Assembly: GCA_022711595.1 (NCBI GenBank)
Contig: JAKLET010000007.1
Coordinates: forward strand, 58,878-122,877
DNA: 64,000 nucleotides
Source: Deltaproteobacteria bacterium
Lineage (GTDB): Bacteria; Desulfobacterota; Syntrophorhabdia; Syntrophorhabdales; Syntrophorhabdaceae
Reading direction: 5' to 3'
The notes beneath the pieces were generated by a model that searched no databases, was not told the DNA's origin, and worked only from the letters and a program-made list of their open reading frames with translations. The position numbers and the translations under genes were made by a program. This document shows positions 7,560 through 17,401 of the stretch, in pieces; the first letter of the stretch is position 1; every line of letters starts with the position of its first letter.

Positions 7560-9014
7560 ATGAAAAAGAAGAGATTGACCCACACAACTGGAGCTCCCAT
7601 TGCCGACAATCAGAATATAATGACAGCGGGGCCGAGGGGCCCGGCATTGCTGCAGGATGTATGGTTCCTCGAAAAGCTTGCACACTTCGACCGGGAGGTG
7701 ATCCCGGAGCGGCGCATGCACGCCAAGGGTTCCGGGGCCTATGGCTCTTTCACTGTCACTCATAATATAACGAAATACACGAAGGCGAAGATCTTCTCGA
7801 AGATCGGCAAGAAGACCGACCTCTTTGTCCGTTTTTCCACCGTTGCCGGCGAACGGGGCGCGGCCGACGCGGAAAGGGATATCCGCGGCTTTGCCATGAA
7901 GTTCTACACAGAGGAGGGCAACTGGGACCTGGTCGGCAACAACACGCCGGTTTTCTTCCTTCGTGACCCCCTTAAGTTTCCCGACCTTAATCACGCCGTG
8001 AAGCGCGATCCCCGCACTAACATGCGCAGTGCCCGCAATAACTGGGATTTCTGGACATCGCTTCCAGAGGCGCTGCACCAGGTGACCGTCGTCATGAGTG
8101 ACCGGGGGATCCCTTACTCCTATCGCCACATGCATGGGTTCGGCAGCCACACTTTCAGCCTCATCAACGCGAGGAACCAGAGGTTCTGGGTCAAATTCCA
8201 TCTCAAGACGCAGCAAGGGATCAAGAACCTCACCGACACGCAGGCCGAAGCGGTCGTGGCAAAGGACCGGGAAAGCAACCAGCGCGACCTCTACGAAAAT
8301 ATCGAGAAGGGAAATTTCCCCCGCTGGACTTTTTATGTCCAGATAATGCCGGAGAAGGACGCGGCAACCTGCCCCTACAATCCCTTCGATCTCACAAAGG
8401 TCTGGTTCCACAAGGACTATCCCCTTATCGAAGTTGGTGTTCTTGAACTGAACCGCAATCCTGAGAACTATTTTGCAGAGGTTGAACAGTCGGCCTTTAA
8501 CCCGGCAAGTGTTGTACCGGGCATAGGTTTTTCACCTGACAAAATGCTTCAGGGACGGCTTTTTTCCTACGGAGATGCCCATCGCTACAGACTGGGCGTC
8601 AACCACCACCTTATACCTGTCAATGCCTCCCGTTGCCCGGTCCACAGCTACCACCGAGACGGCGCAATGCGGGTTGACGGTAATTACGGCAGCACACTCG
8701 GCTACGAGCCCAACAGCTATGGCGAGTGGCAGCAGCAGCCTGAGTTTGCCGAGCCGCCGTTGAGCCTGGAAGGTGCGGCGGATCACTGGGACCATCGTGA
8801 GGATGATGATTACTATTCTCAGCCCGGTAAACTCTTCCGTTTGATGAGCAAAAAACAGAAGGAGGCGCTCTTCGGCAACACTGCCCGGGCCATCGCCGAC
8901 GCTCCGATGGAGGTCAAGGTTCGTCACATAGGCAATTGCCTTAAGGCCGATCCGGCATACGGGAAGGGTGTTGCGGAGGCACTGGGGGTCCCATTGAGCA
9001 AAGTGCCGAAATAA
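7560..9014 (+). CDS. katA: Monofunctional haem catalase (small-subunit clade)
   Basis: A 484-residue catalase that dismutates hydrogen peroxide in the cytoplasm. The distal His54 is in '[13 protein letters not shown]', the catalytic Asn is in '[11 protein letters not shown]' near 128, and the haem-ligand Tyr337 is in '[15 protein letters not shown]'. The length and the lack of an extra C-terminal domain fit the small-subunit clade. A good AAAGGAGG precedes the ATG. It is next to a PerR-like gene, so induction by peroxide is likely. The strong bidirectional terminator after it ends the unit. Confidence 0.95.
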   Translation: MKKKRLTHTTGAPIADNQNIMTAGPRGPALLQDVWFLEKLAHFDREVIPERRMHAKGSGAYGSFTVTHNITKYTKAKIFSKIGKKTDLFVRFSTVAGERGAADAERDIRGFAMKFYTEEGNWDLVGNNTPVFFLRDPLKFPDLNHAVKRDPRTNMRSARNNWDFWTSLPEALHQVTVVMSDRGIPYSYRHMHGFGSHTFSLINARNQRFWVKFHLKTQQGIKNLTDTQAEAVVAKDRESNQRDLYENIEKGNFPRWTFYVQIMPEKDAATCPYNPFDLTKVWFHKDYPLIEVGVLELNRNPENYFAEVEQSAFNPASVVPGIGFSPDKMLQGRLFSYGDAHRYRLGVNHHLIPVNASRCPVHSYHRDGAMRVDGNYGSTLGYEPNSYGEWQQQPEFAEPPLSLEGAADHWDHREDDDYYSQPGKLFRLMSKKQKEALFGNTARAIADAPMEVKVRHIGNCLKADPAYGKGVAEALGVPLSKVPK

Positions 9015-9040
9015 ATGGCGGTTCTGCCGCGGAGGATGAA

Positions 9041-9070
9041 AAAGGGCCCGGACACAGCGCCGGGCCCTTT
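9041..9070. terminator. Bidirectional terminator between katA and the UbiA-type gene
   Basis: AAAGGGCCCGG (9041-9051) and CCGGGCCCTTT (9060-9070) form an 11-bp perfect stem with an eight-base loop, flanked by A on one side and T on the other. It lies between two convergent genes and can act on both strands. Confidence 0.85.
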
Positions 9071-9096
9071 GTGTTGGGTCGTGTCAACAGTAAAGT

Positions 9097-9984
9097 TCAG
9101 GAAGCCGCAATGAGACCTATGGCGAGGAGCGCCGGGGTGGCGAGATTGATGATGACATTCTTGCCGAGATAGGGCACAAGCCCCTTCATTTCGTCAGAAT
9201 AGCGCAAGACGCCCCGTGCCGTGTTGACAGCGATTATCACGGTGGCAAGGGCGAAGAGTGCGTGGACGGGGAAGACGCCAAGCGCGTAACCTGATAGTAT
9301 CGGGACATATGATGCGGCAAGAAAGAATATGTATATTCTCGCGACATTCTTCCTGCCCATTTTGATCGGCAGATGGTTTCTGCCCACGGTCATGTCGGCT
9401 TCGACGTCCGGGAACTGATTGAGGAGCAGAAGATCGCTGACAAGAAAACCCGGGACCAGGGAAGCGAGAAGGGCGGTCCATGAGTACCCGCCGGTGAGCA
9501 CGAAATGTGTACCGAGGACCATCAGGGGGCCGAACGCGAGCCCTGGCGCGACGAGGCAAACGAAAGGCCTTTTTGTTATCCACTGTGTGTAAAAGACAAT
9601 GAGGGCAATGCCCAAAAGTCCGAGCGGGAGAAGCCAGATGCCCACGGTGAAGACAAAATACATTCCTATCGCAAAGGCGAGAAGCAATGATATGACCCCT
9701 GTCGCAAGAGCGGTCCCGGCCTTGTCGGGACGCTCCTGGAGTGTGCCGCTGCCGCCGCTGAAAGGCGTTCTCTGCGTCCTGGAATCGAGGCCGCTCTTAA
9801 AATCACAGTATTCATTCAGGGCGTTGACGCTGATATGAGCGCATACCGCCCCTATCGTTATGAGCGTGATGGATATGACATCCGCTTTGGCTCCCGACCA
9901 TATCGCGGTGCCTATTCCTACCAGTATGCACATGGGCGTGAGTATAAGAAATGGTACTTTCATGGGGCCAAGTATGTAGCGCAT
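9097..9984 (-). CDS. UbiA-family prenyltransferase (MenA-like)
   Basis: A membrane protein of about 295 residues with seven to nine hydrophobic segments. The first Asp-rich motif reads 'NEYCDFKSGLDSRTQRTPFS' and the second 'DVEADMTVGRNHLP'; both bind the prenyl diphosphate through magnesium in UbiA enzymes. The start at 9984 (or 9987) is chosen because GAGGAG lies just upstream, while the longer frame to 10011 has none. The role is attachment of a polyprenyl chain to an aromatic or other acceptor, with menaquinone synthesis as the most common possibility. No other quinone genes lie nearby, so the acceptor is unknown. Confidence 0.8.
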   Translation of the reverse strand: MRYILGPMKVPFLILTPMCILVGIGTAIWSGAKADVISITLITIGAVCAHISVNALNEYCDFKSGLDSRTQRTPFSGGSGTLQERPDKAGTALATGVISLLLAFAIGMYFVFTVGIWLLPLGLLGIALIVFYTQWITKRPFVCLVAPGLAFGPLMVLGTHFVLTGGYSWTALLASLVPGFLVSDLLLLNQFPDVEADMTVGRNHLPIKMGRKNVARIYIFFLAASYVPILSGYALGVFPVHALFALATVIIAVNTARGVLRYSDEMKGLVPYLGKNVIINLATPALLAIGLIAAS

Positions 9985-10118
9985 CATATTCTCCTCGAGT
10001 TTTAACAGCATTTAATAATACGGAAATTAGCTTGATATTACAAGGGGAAGTTCGTATACCGCCCCATGACCAAAGACGGAGTGACGAAAGATAAGGGCTG
10101 GATCCGGACCGTAACTTT

Positions 10119-10745
10119 TCATCTGCCACGCAACATTTCCTTCAATGTTTCCATGTCCTCCCAGGCATCTTTAATCTTGTTCTGGCTGCGCAGGAGATAC
10201 GAGGGGTGATAGGTGGGCAGAAGCGGTGTTCCGCGGAATACCGTCATCTTTCCGCGGATGCGGGTGATGGGGACATCGACCTCAAGGAGCGTGTTGTATG
10301 CGTGGCGCCCCAGGGTGCATATTATCCTGGGGCGTATGATATCGAGCTGGGACAGGAGATATTCCTTGCAAGAAGCGACCTCCCGCGGTTCGGGGTCACG
10401 GTTTCCGGGGGGGCGGCATTTCAGGACATTGCAGATGAAAACGTCGCTCCTTTTGATGCCGATACGCTCGATAAGCTGGTCGAGGAGCTTGCCGGCCCTG
10501 CCGACGAAGGGTCTTCCCTGATTGTCCTCTTCCTCACCGGGGGCCTCTCCCACAAAAACTATGGCCGCCTTCGGGTCTCCTTCGCCAAAAACAACGTTCT
10601 TTCTCGTAGACGCGAGAGGGCACCTCTCGCAGGAGAGGACGGTCTTCTTAAGCTCGGCGAGGGTCGGGCCGTCCTTGGCTGCGAATACGTACTCATCCAC
10701 CCCCATGTTCTTCAAAGCCGTCAGAAATCTCTTCGGATCAAGCAT
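10119..10745 (-). CDS. Family 4 uracil-DNA glycosylase (iron-sulfur type)
   Basis: A 208-residue enzyme that removes uracil from DNA to start base-excision repair. Cys39, Cys42, Cys110 and Cys126 have the spacing of the 4Fe-4S ligands in family 4 enzymes. Motif A is 'VGEAPGEEEDNQGRPFVG' and motif B contains 'YHPSYLLR'. The N-terminal 30 residues precede the core, as is common. It lies downstream of gatA on the same strand with a heptad repeat hairpin between them, so it may be a separate or attenuated unit. Confidence 0.9.
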   Translation of the reverse strand: MLDPKRFLTALKNMGVDEYVFAAKDGPTLAELKKTVLSCERCPLASTRKNVVFGEGDPKAAIVFVGEAPGEEEDNQGRPFVGRAGKLLDQLIERIGIKRSDVFICNVLKCRPPGNRDPEPREVASCKEYLLSQLDIIRPRIICTLGRHAYNTLLEVDVPITRIRGKMTVFRGTPLLPTYHPSYLLRSQNKIKDAWEDMETLKEMLRGR

Positions 10746-10764
10746 GATAAAACCTCAAAATGCT

Positions 10765-10880
10765 GGTTATGGGTCATAGGCTATTGGTCATAGAAAAACC
10801 CATTTCTGTTTTTTACTGCGCCTGTCGATAGATTGTATTTCTTTTTTCCCATCACCCGTCAGCCATGACCTATGACCTGT
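10765..10880. repeat. Class A heptad hairpin between gatA and the glycosylase gene
   Basis: Left arm 10765-10793 has units GGTTATG, GGTCATA, GGCTATT, GGTCATA. Right arm 10848-10880 has CCCATCA, CCCGTCA, GCCATGA, CCTATGA. The arms are complementary (GGTCATAGG pairs with CCTATGACC) and 55 bases lie between them. The right arm covers the last codons and the stop of gatA. Confidence 0.75.
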
Positions 10881-12333
10881 ATTTATCGGGTATAACGCGC
10901 ACTTTCTTTTCCGATTCGAACACGTATGCGGCCTGGAGAATTCGCCCTTCATCGAGGGGTTTTCCGATGATCTGGAGCCCGATGGGGAGTCCTTGAGAAT
11001 CGAAGCCGCCCGGGATGGAGATCCCGGGGAGGCCCGCAAGGTTGACCGGTATGGTGAAAATATCCGAGAGATACATGGTCAAAGGGTCTTCAAGCCTTTC
11101 ACCTGCCTTGAATGCCGTGGAGGGTGAAACAGGGGTGGCGATCATGTCGCAGAGCCTGAAGGCGTTGTCGAAATCCTGCCTGATCAACGTCCGTACCTTG
11201 CCTGCCTTTCGATAGTATGCGTCGTAATAACCGGAAGAAAGCACGTATGTACCCAGGATGATCCTGCGCTTTACTTCCTTGCCGAAGCCCTTGAAGCGAG
11301 TCTTTTTGTACATGTCTATGATGTCCTTGCCTCTCTCGCGCAGGCCGTACTTGACCCCGTCATAACGGGCGAGGTTCGATGAGGCCTCCGCGGTGCCGAT
11401 TATGTAATAGGTGGCAACGGCATATTGTGTATGGGGGAGAGTCACATCGACGAGTTCGGCCCCCTGGTCCTTAAAGACCTGCAGTGACTCTTCGAAATTC
11501 CTTTTAACGTCCGGTTCCATCCCCTCGATGATATATTCGGCGGGAATGCCGATCTTCAACCCTTTTATGTCTTTGCCCAGGAAGGAATGATAGTCCTCGA
11601 CGGGTGCGGTTATCGATGTGGAGTCCATCGGATCGTGGCCCGCTATGACGCCGAGCATGGTTGCGCAATCGCTGATGCTGCGGGTGAATGTCCCGATCTG
11701 GTCCAGAGAAGAGGCGAACGCGACGAGCCCGTAGCGTGACACCCTGCCGTAGGTCGGTTTGATGCCGACCACCCCGCAGAGGCTTGCTGGTTGGCGTATG
11801 GAGCCTCCAGTATCGGTGCCGAGAGCGCCCGCGCACAGTCCGGAAGCAACAGCGGCCGCCGAGCCGCCGCTCGAGCCGCCGGGGATGCGTGTTGTGTCCC
11901 AGGGGTTTTTCGTCGTCTGGAACGCGGAGTTCTCCGTCGACGACCCCATGGCGAACTCGTCCATGTTGAGCTTTCCCAGGTGGACAAAACCTGCTTCCTT
12001 GAGCCTCTTGATGACCGTCGCGTCATAGGGGGGCACGAAACCTTTGAGGATGTTCGATGCGCAGGTGGTCTCGATGCCCTTTGTACAGAGGATGTCCTTC
12101 ATGCCCAGGGGAATCCCCAGAAGAGGGGCATCTTCTCCCCGGGAGATCCTTTCATCTGCCTGCCCGGCCATCTTCAGCGCATGGTCTTCGGTTGTCCTGA
12201 GATATGAGAGGATCTCGCCGTCATATTTCCTGATGCGTCCCAGGTAGTAATTTGTCAGCTCCATAGAGCTTATCTCTTTCTTTTTCAACATCTCCCTGAG
12301 CTGCCTTATCGTCAAGTTAAGTATGTCGTTCAC
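10870..12333 (-). CDS. gatA: Glutamyl-tRNA(Gln)/aspartyl-tRNA(Asn) amidotransferase subunit A
   Basis: A 487-residue amidase that releases ammonia from glutamine for tRNA-dependent Gln (or Asn) synthesis, with GatB and GatC. The Ser-cisSer-Lys triad is present: Lys79 in '[11 protein letters not shown]', Ser154 in '[12 protein letters not shown]' and Ser178 in '[11 protein letters not shown]'. The final codons (Arg-Ser-stop) fall within a heptad array. gatC lies 115 bases upstream on the same strand with another array between. gatB is not in the window. Confidence 0.95.
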   Translation of the reverse strand: MNDILNLTIRQLREMLKKKEISSMELTNYYLGRIRKYDGEILSYLRTTEDHALKMAGQADERISRGEDAPLLGIPLGMKDILCTKGIETTCASNILKGFVPPYDATVIKRLKEAGFVHLGKLNMDEFAMGSSTENSAFQTTKNPWDTTRIPGGSSGGSAAAVASGLCAGALGTDTGGSIRQPASLCGVVGIKPTYGRVSRYGLVAFASSLDQIGTFTRSISDCATMLGVIAGHDPMDSTSITAPVEDYHSFLGKDIKGLKIGIPAEYIIEGMEPDVKRNFEESLQVFKDQGAELVDVTLPHTQYAVATYYIIGTAEASSNLARYDGVKYGLRERGKDIIDMYKKTRFKGFGKEVKRRIILGTYVLSSGYYDAYYRKAGKVRTLIRQDFDNAFRLCDMIATPVSPSTAFKAGERLEDPLTMYLSDIFTIPVNLAGLPGISIPGGFDSQGLPIGLQIIGKPLDEGRILQAAYVFESEKKVRVIPDKYRS

Positions 12334-12354
12334 GTTCGATCTCCTGTGTAGATC

Positions 12355-12443
12355 GGGTGATTGGTAATGGGTTATAGGTCATAGGAAAACGTACGGTTTA
12401 TACCCATTACCTATTACCTATTACCCATTACCCATTACCCATC
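12355..12443. repeat. Class A heptad hairpin between gatC and gatA
   Basis: Left arm 12355-12385 has units GGGTGAT, TGGTAAT, GGGTTAT, AGGTCAT. Right arm 12402-12443 has six units (ACCCATT, ACCTATT, ACCTATT, ACCCATT, ACCCATT, ACCCATC). The arms pair imperfectly, with a short loop of about 16 bases. The right arm is the most regular heptad stretch on this part of the window. It ends just before the gatC stop. Confidence 0.8.
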
Positions 12444-12447
12444 TTCA

Positions 12448-12744
12448 TTACTCCTCTACCTCTATGATCGGCGGTACCTTGAAGAAGGTGTCTATCCTCT
12501 CAGGCGCGTTGCCGACAGATTCCTCCGAGGTGAAAGATGCCTTTTGGGCATCGTCCCGCATGACGCACTGGACCGGTACCGGATGGCTTGTCGGTTCTAC
12601 CCCGTCCGTGTCAAGGGCATTGAGCGAATCCATATACTGGAGAATGCTGTCGATCTGCAGGGTGTAGAGGTCTATCTCCTGCGGGTCGAGCTCGAGCCTG
12701 CCGAGATGCGCCACGTATTCAACTGTTTCCTTTGTTATCTTCAT
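12448..12744 (-). CDS. gatC: Aspartyl/glutamyl-tRNA amidotransferase subunit C
   Basis: The small subunit that stabilises GatA in the amidotransferase. It has 98 residues, the usual family length, with 'ETVEYVAHLGRLEL' near the start and 'LQYMDSLNALDTDGVEPTSH' in the middle, both conserved in GatC. I place the start at 12744, where the family begins (MKITKETV); an open extension reaches 12927 but has no family similarity. An AGAGG lies ten bases upstream. It precedes gatA on the minus strand. Confidence 0.9.
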   Translation of the reverse strand: MKITKETVEYVAHLGRLELDPQEIDLYTLQIDSILQYMDSLNALDTDGVEPTSHPVPVQCVMRDDAQKASFTSEESVGNAPERIDTFFKVPPIIEVEE

Positions 12745-12764
12745 AATTATTTGCCTCTTTTTTT

Positions 12765-12991
12765 GTTCTATGTTCCAGGCCCAGGTATAGAGACTTGAAG
12801 GCCTTTTTAGCTTCTTTCTGCCACTACCATTACAAGTGCATTTCCAGGCATCTTTGAAACCTTTTTTATATTTTAGTCCTATACTCCCCGTTCTGCGATC
12901 AAGACCAAAAAATCGAACCGCCAGCATCTTCCCCGGTATCCTGTCATAAGCTTTTGGAACCTCGAGCGTGGAACGTGGAACCTTGAACTGT
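12765..12991. repeat. Class C heptad arms flanking the gatC leader
   Basis: One arm (12953-12991) has units GGAACCT, CGAGCGT, GGAACGT, GGAACCT. The other (12768-12783) reads GTTCTAT, GTTCCAG and is complementary to it. The arms lie about 170 bases apart in the 249-base gap between the CBS gene stop and gatC. This is a third sequence class with the same period. The intervening sequence has no gene I can support. Confidence 0.5.
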
Positions 12992-12993
12992 TT

Positions 12994-13368
12994 TTAACCG
13001 CATTCTGCCACTGCCTTGATTATGTCCCCTCGTGTCACGATGCCTACTACCTTTTCATTTTCTACGATGGGTATGCGGTTTATGTGTTTTTCCACCATGA
13101 TCTTGGCCACAACCACCGCTGATTCCGTGGGTGCCGCCGTGATGACCTCCGTGCTCATGACGTCGGAAACGGAAAGCTCGTTCATGTTGCCCGTTTTAAG
13201 TCCTTTAAGGATATCGCTCTGACATACGATGCCGATCATTTTGCCGTTTTTGTCGACGACGGGCATGCCGGCGATATTGAACAGTTCGAACTTGTTCATA
13301 ACGCCATACAGCTTTTCCGACGGTTGACAGGTTACGACGGCCTTGTTCATCAGCTCCACGACCTTCAT
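12994..13368 (-). CDS. Two-CBS-domain protein
   Basis: A 124-residue protein that is just a CBS pair (Bateman module). Domain 1 (about 1-60) ends in 'GMPVVDKNGKMIGIVCQSDI' and domain 2 (about 68-124) in 'RIPIVENEKVVGIVTRGDII'. Such modules bind adenine nucleotides and regulate a partner. The partner is probably the DUF294 nucleotidyltransferase 13 bases upstream; in other bacteria CBS pairs are fused to that same domain. Here the fusion appears split into two genes. Confidence 0.85.
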   Translation of the reverse strand: MKVVELMNKAVVTCQPSEKLYGVMNKFELFNIAGMPVVDKNGKMIGIVCQSDILKGLKTGNMNELSVSDVMSTEVITAAPTESAVVVAKIMVEKHINRIPIVENEKVVGIVTRGDIIKAVAECG

Positions 13369-13381
13369 GAATACCTCCTCC

Positions 13382-14689
13382 TTATAATGGCTGCCCGAAG
13401 AGCAGTGTTTCCTGAATGAATTTCTGGAAAGCTTCCACGGATTTCATGGCCCTTCGCAGCCTTTCCTGTTCGTCCGGACCGAGCATGTCGGGTTTTAGAA
13501 AATTCGAGGCCCTGCCGTTCTCGTCACGGCTGTTGATCTGGTTGATGATACGGTAGCGGACGAAGGTAAAATAGGCGTCCATCAGAGCGCTTTCCATCTC
13601 TTTCTTGATGATGTTGCGTTCTCTCAGAATCCCTATGCGTCTGAGCGTGTTGGTTGCGAAGATCCCGTTCGACAGGGAGAGCATCCTTACCGACAGGATA
13701 AGCGGTGACCAGCCGAGGACCTTGATATTGAACTTGTCCTTGTTCTCGCCTTCCTTTTCGACCTTGAAACCGCCGAAGAACGTAAGGGCGCTTGGCATGA
13801 TGACAGCTGACTGGATGAAGTCTTTCATAACATGTTTGTTCCTGGTGAGCATGGCGAAAAAGTATTCCATGAAAGAGTCGAGAATGGTTTTACTGCCGAT
13901 AACACTGCGGGCATCAGTGAGTATTATTATGTCAAGCGGTTCAAAGATGCCCCTGTCGAAGGTGATGCGTTCTTCAATACGTTTTCTCCAGTCTTTGTCG
14001 GACCCTCTCCAGCGTTCATTGACAGGCATGACCCCGCCCTTGCATTTATCAAAGCCGACCTCGTCGAGCCTGTCTGTTGTTTTTTGTGAAAATATCTCGA
14101 AATAACCGTCAAGGATCTGTTTCGGCGTCATCCTGTCGGGATGGGCGGGAGATCCTTTTTCCGTCAAAAGCTGTGCGCATTGCTCTCTCAGCTCTCTGGA
14201 AGCGAAATCGTCTTCACGTTCGAGATAGACCAGCATGTTGTCCTGGTCGGTGACCATCGTCTGCTCGTCGCGGCCCTCGCTTCCAAGTCCGGCCCAGACG
14301 TAATCGACGGGCGGTTTGCCGAAACCCTGCAGGACCATTTCATTTTCCACCAGCTCAAGGACCTTGATGGCTATTTTGTCCCTGATGATGCGGAAGAGGT
14401 CGTGGACATCAACTATGGTGTCCTCTTCGAGGAAGAAATTTATTACGCCTGCAACAGCGCGCTCATGGCATTCCCTCAGTTCCTCGTACGATGATGTGTT
14501 GTCTATGGTCTCGATAACCAGGGTATTGAGCTCGGTTTCAAAGACCTCGTAGTCCTTGAGAACTGTTTGAAGGGTGGTGCCAAGCTCCGAGAGGATCCGG
14601 TAACGCTCTTGCCGGGTCATGGCGGTGTTTTTCATGTCCTCCCGGTGTTTCTCGATGAAGGACTCTATAATGGAAAAATTCAGAGGCAT
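13382..14689 (-). CDS. DUF294-type putative nucleotidyltransferase
   Basis: A 435-residue protein. Residues 1-110 are helical; a GlnD-like nucleotidyltransferase core (about 125-270) shows 'WAGLGSEGRDEQTMVTDQD' with the DxD-type metal residues; the last 160 residues match the DUF294 C-terminal substrate domain in place and length. The family is annotated as signal-transducing nucleotidyltransferase, often fused to cNMP-binding and CBS domains. Here the CBS pair is a separate downstream gene, 13 bases away. The start lies 3 bases after the valS stop, so it is co-transcribed with valS. Substrate unknown. Confidence 0.8.
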   Translation of the reverse strand: MPLNFSIIESFIEKHREDMKNTAMTRQERYRILSELGTTLQTVLKDYEVFETELNTLVIETIDNTSSYEELRECHERAVAGVINFFLEEDTIVDVHDLFRIIRDKIAIKVLELVENEMVLQGFGKPPVDYVWAGLGSEGRDEQTMVTDQDNMLVYLEREDDFASRELREQCAQLLTEKGSPAHPDRMTPKQILDGYFEIFSQKTTDRLDEVGFDKCKGGVMPVNERWRGSDKDWRKRIEERITFDRGIFEPLDIIILTDARSVIGSKTILDSFMEYFFAMLTRNKHVMKDFIQSAVIMPSALTFFGGFKVEKEGENKDKFNIKVLGWSPLILSVRMLSLSNGIFATNTLRRIGILRERNIIKKEMESALMDAYFTFVRYRIINQINSRDENGRASNFLKPDMLGPDEQERLRRAMKSVEAFQKFIQETLLFGQPL

Positions 14690-14692
14690 TGA

Positions 14693-17329
14693 CTATCCAG
14701 AAAGACCTTCCAGCACTTTTTTGCTTGAGATAAGTTTTTCTTTTTTTGCTATAAGCTCGCCGTACTGGGCTTCATTTTTCGCAATAACGTCAGGCGGGGC
14801 CTTTTGACGGAACGATTCGTTGCCAAGCTTCTTCATTAATTTTTCACTATCTTCATCGATTTTTGCAAGCTCTTTTTCGATCCTGCCGAGTTCTTTGGCG
14901 ACATCGATGAGGTCTTTGAGCGGCACGAAGACCTCAATGTCCCGGAAGACGCCGACCGCCGAGTGCTCCGGTGGGTTGCCGTCGATAAAGGAGATATGCT
15001 CCGCTTTGCCGAGTTCTTTGATGTAGTATTCGTAGTCCTTGAGGAGGGCCTCGTTCCCGTTTGCCCTGATGACGGCCTCAACGCGAACGTTGGGCGCTAT
15101 GCCCGTTTCGCCGCGGATGTTCCGTATGATGTCGACGACACCCATGATGGTTTCCATCATCTTTTCACCTTCGTCGTCGATCTCGGAAGGGTCTACCTCG
15201 GGAAAGGACGCTACCATGATGCTCTCCCAGCCCCGGCCGGGAGTCCTCTGATAGATCTCTTCCGTTACGAAAGGCATTATGGGATGGAGCAGCTTCAGGA
15301 TATCCTCAAGGGTGTTGTACAGGACAGCCCTGGTCGCGGGGACGTCGAAACGGTCCACTTTGCCGTAGAGGTTCGGTTTGACGAGCTCCAGATACCAGTC
15401 GCAGTATTCGTGCCAGATAAAACCGTAAAGGGCGGCGGCGGCCTCGTTGAAGCGGTAACCGGTTATGCTGTCGCGCACTTCCTTTATTACCTGCTGCGCG
15501 CGGGAGCGTATCCAGCGGTCGGGCAGGAAGGCGGAGCCTTTTCCGTCATGGGACGGTTTTTCCTCGCCGATGAAGGAAAGCGTCAGCTTTGACGCGTTCC
15601 ATATCTTGTTGACGAAGTTGCGGCAGCCTTCGATGCGTTCTTCGGAAAGCAAAACATCCCGTCCCTGTGCGGCAAGCATGGTCAGGGTGAAACGGAAGGC
15701 GTCCGTGCCGTACTGATCGATAATGATGAGCGGATCGATGACGTTGCCCTTCGATTTGCTCATCTTTTTGCCTTCCGCGTCGCGGACGAGGGCGTGGATG
15801 TAAACGTCACGGAAGGGCACATCGCCCATGAACTTGAGTCCCATCATGATCATGCGGGCGACCCAGAAGAAAAGGATGTCGAAACCGGTGATGAGCAGCG
15901 ATGTGGGATAGAATGTCTTCAGGTCGTCTGTCCTGTCAGGCCAGCCAAGCGTGGTGAAAGGCCACAGACCCGAGGAAAACCAGGTGTCGAGGACATCCGA
16001 TTCCTGGCGAAGGTCTTTGCCCCCGCATTCAGGGCATGAGTCGGGGTCGTCAACAGACACGATCATCTCGTTGCATGCCTTGCAGTACCAGACGGGTATA
16101 CGGTGACCCCACCAGATCTGCCGTGATATGCACCAGTCCCTGATATTTTCCATCCATTCGAAATAGACCTTTTCCCACATCTCGGGTATGATGCGCACCC
16201 TGTGTTCGCGCACCGCTTCGATGGCGGGTTCGGCCAGCGGCTTCATCCTGAGGAACCACTGGAGCGAGAGAGCGGGTTCGACGACGGTCTTGCATCGATA
16301 ACATTTGCCCACACCCATGTTGTAGGGTTCGGTTTTTTCCAGAAACCCTTTTGAATCGAGTTCTTCCACGATCCTCCTGCGGCATTCGAAACGCTCCGTG
16401 CCCCGGTAATGGACGGCGTTCTCGTTCATATTGCCGTCTTCGTCGATGACCGTGATGAGTTCGAGGTTGTGTCTTTTCATGATCTCAAAGTCGTTAAGGT
16501 CGTGGGCCGGGGTCACCTTCAGGGCGCCGGTACCGAACTCCACATCCACGTAGCTGTCGCCGATGACGGGTATCTTTTTATTGACGATGGGAAGGATGAC
16601 CTCCTTCCCGACATACTTCCCGTAACGGGGGTCATCGGGATTAACGGCCACGGCCGTATCGCCCAGCATGGTTTCGGGTCTTGTCGTGGCGACGGTGAGG
16701 TGCCCGCCTCCTTCAGCAAGCGGGTAATGGATATAGTAGAGGTGTCCCTGGGTCTCCTCATGCTCTGCTTCAAGGTCGGACAGGGCCGTTTTGCAGCGCG
16801 GGCACCAGTTGATTATGTAGTTGTCCTGATAGATGAGACCTTCTTTGAATAATCTTACGAAGACCTCGCGGACGGCGCGCGTGAGTCCTTCGTCCATAGT
16901 GAAGCGCTCTCTTGACCAGTCGCAGGAGGCCCCGAGGCGCTTGAGCTGCTCGATGATGATGCCGCCGGACTGATGTTTCCATTGCCATACACGCTCGACA
17001 AACTTTTCCCTGCCGAGGGCCTCGCGGTCGGCCCCTTCTTTGGCTAGCTCGCGCTCGACGACGTTCTGCGTGGCTATACCGGCATGGTCGGTCCCGGGGA
17101 GCCAGAGTGCGTCGAAACCGCACATGCGGAAATACCGGGTGATAATGTCCTGGAGGGTGTTGTTGAGGGCGTGGCCCATGTGAAGCGAACCTGTCACGTT
17201 GGGCGGCGGAATCACCATGGAAAAATACCCCTTGGGTGAGCTGTGCCCGGCGGTGAAGTATCCCTTTTCCGTCCATAGGGCGTACCATTTTTTTTCAATA
17301 CTGTGGGGATCGTAAACCTTATCCATCAT
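14693..17329 (-). CDS. valS: Valyl-tRNA synthetase
   Basis: An 878-residue class I synthetase, the normal ValS length. The HIGH motif is 'PPPNVTGSLHMGHALNNT' near residue 45, the KMSKS motif is 'KMSKSKGNVIDP' near 520, and an editing domain lies between. The C-terminal coiled coil typical of ValS ('LIDVAKELGRIEKELAKID' and 'KLMKKLGNESFRQKAPPDV') is present. It charges tRNA-Val. The two signalling genes downstream begin 3 bases after its stop. Confidence 0.97.
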   Translation of the reverse strand: MMDKVYDPHSIEKKWYALWTEKGYFTAGHSSPKGYFSMVIPPPNVTGSLHMGHALNNTLQDIITRYFRMCGFDALWLPGTDHAGIATQNVVERELAKEGADREALGREKFVERVWQWKHQSGGIIIEQLKRLGASCDWSRERFTMDEGLTRAVREVFVRLFKEGLIYQDNYIINWCPRCKTALSDLEAEHEETQGHLYYIHYPLAEGGGHLTVATTRPETMLGDTAVAVNPDDPRYGKYVGKEVILPIVNKKIPVIGDSYVDVEFGTGALKVTPAHDLNDFEIMKRHNLELITVIDEDGNMNENAVHYRGTERFECRRRIVEELDSKGFLEKTEPYNMGVGKCYRCKTVVEPALSLQWFLRMKPLAEPAIEAVREHRVRIIPEMWEKVYFEWMENIRDWCISRQIWWGHRIPVWYCKACNEMIVSVDDPDSCPECGGKDLRQESDVLDTWFSSGLWPFTTLGWPDRTDDLKTFYPTSLLITGFDILFFWVARMIMMGLKFMGDVPFRDVYIHALVRDAEGKKMSKSKGNVIDPLIIIDQYGTDAFRFTLTMLAAQGRDVLLSEERIEGCRNFVNKIWNASKLTLSFIGEEKPSHDGKGSAFLPDRWIRSRAQQVIKEVRDSITGYRFNEAAAALYGFIWHEYCDWYLELVKPNLYGKVDRFDVPATRAVLYNTLEDILKLLHPIMPFVTEEIYQRTPGRGWESIMVASFPEVDPSEIDDEGEKMMETIMGVVDIIRNIRGETGIAPNVRVEAVIRANGNEALLKDYEYYIKELGKAEHISFIDGNPPEHSAVGVFRDIEVFVPLKDLIDVAKELGRIEKELAKIDEDSEKLMKKLGNESFRQKAPPDVIAKNEAQYGELIAKKEKLISSKKVLEGLSG

Positions 17330-17401
17330 TATGAACTCCCTTTCCCATGTGAACCGATCAATAACTGTTTGATGGTCATCATTGTGTTATGGCAAAACTT
17401 C

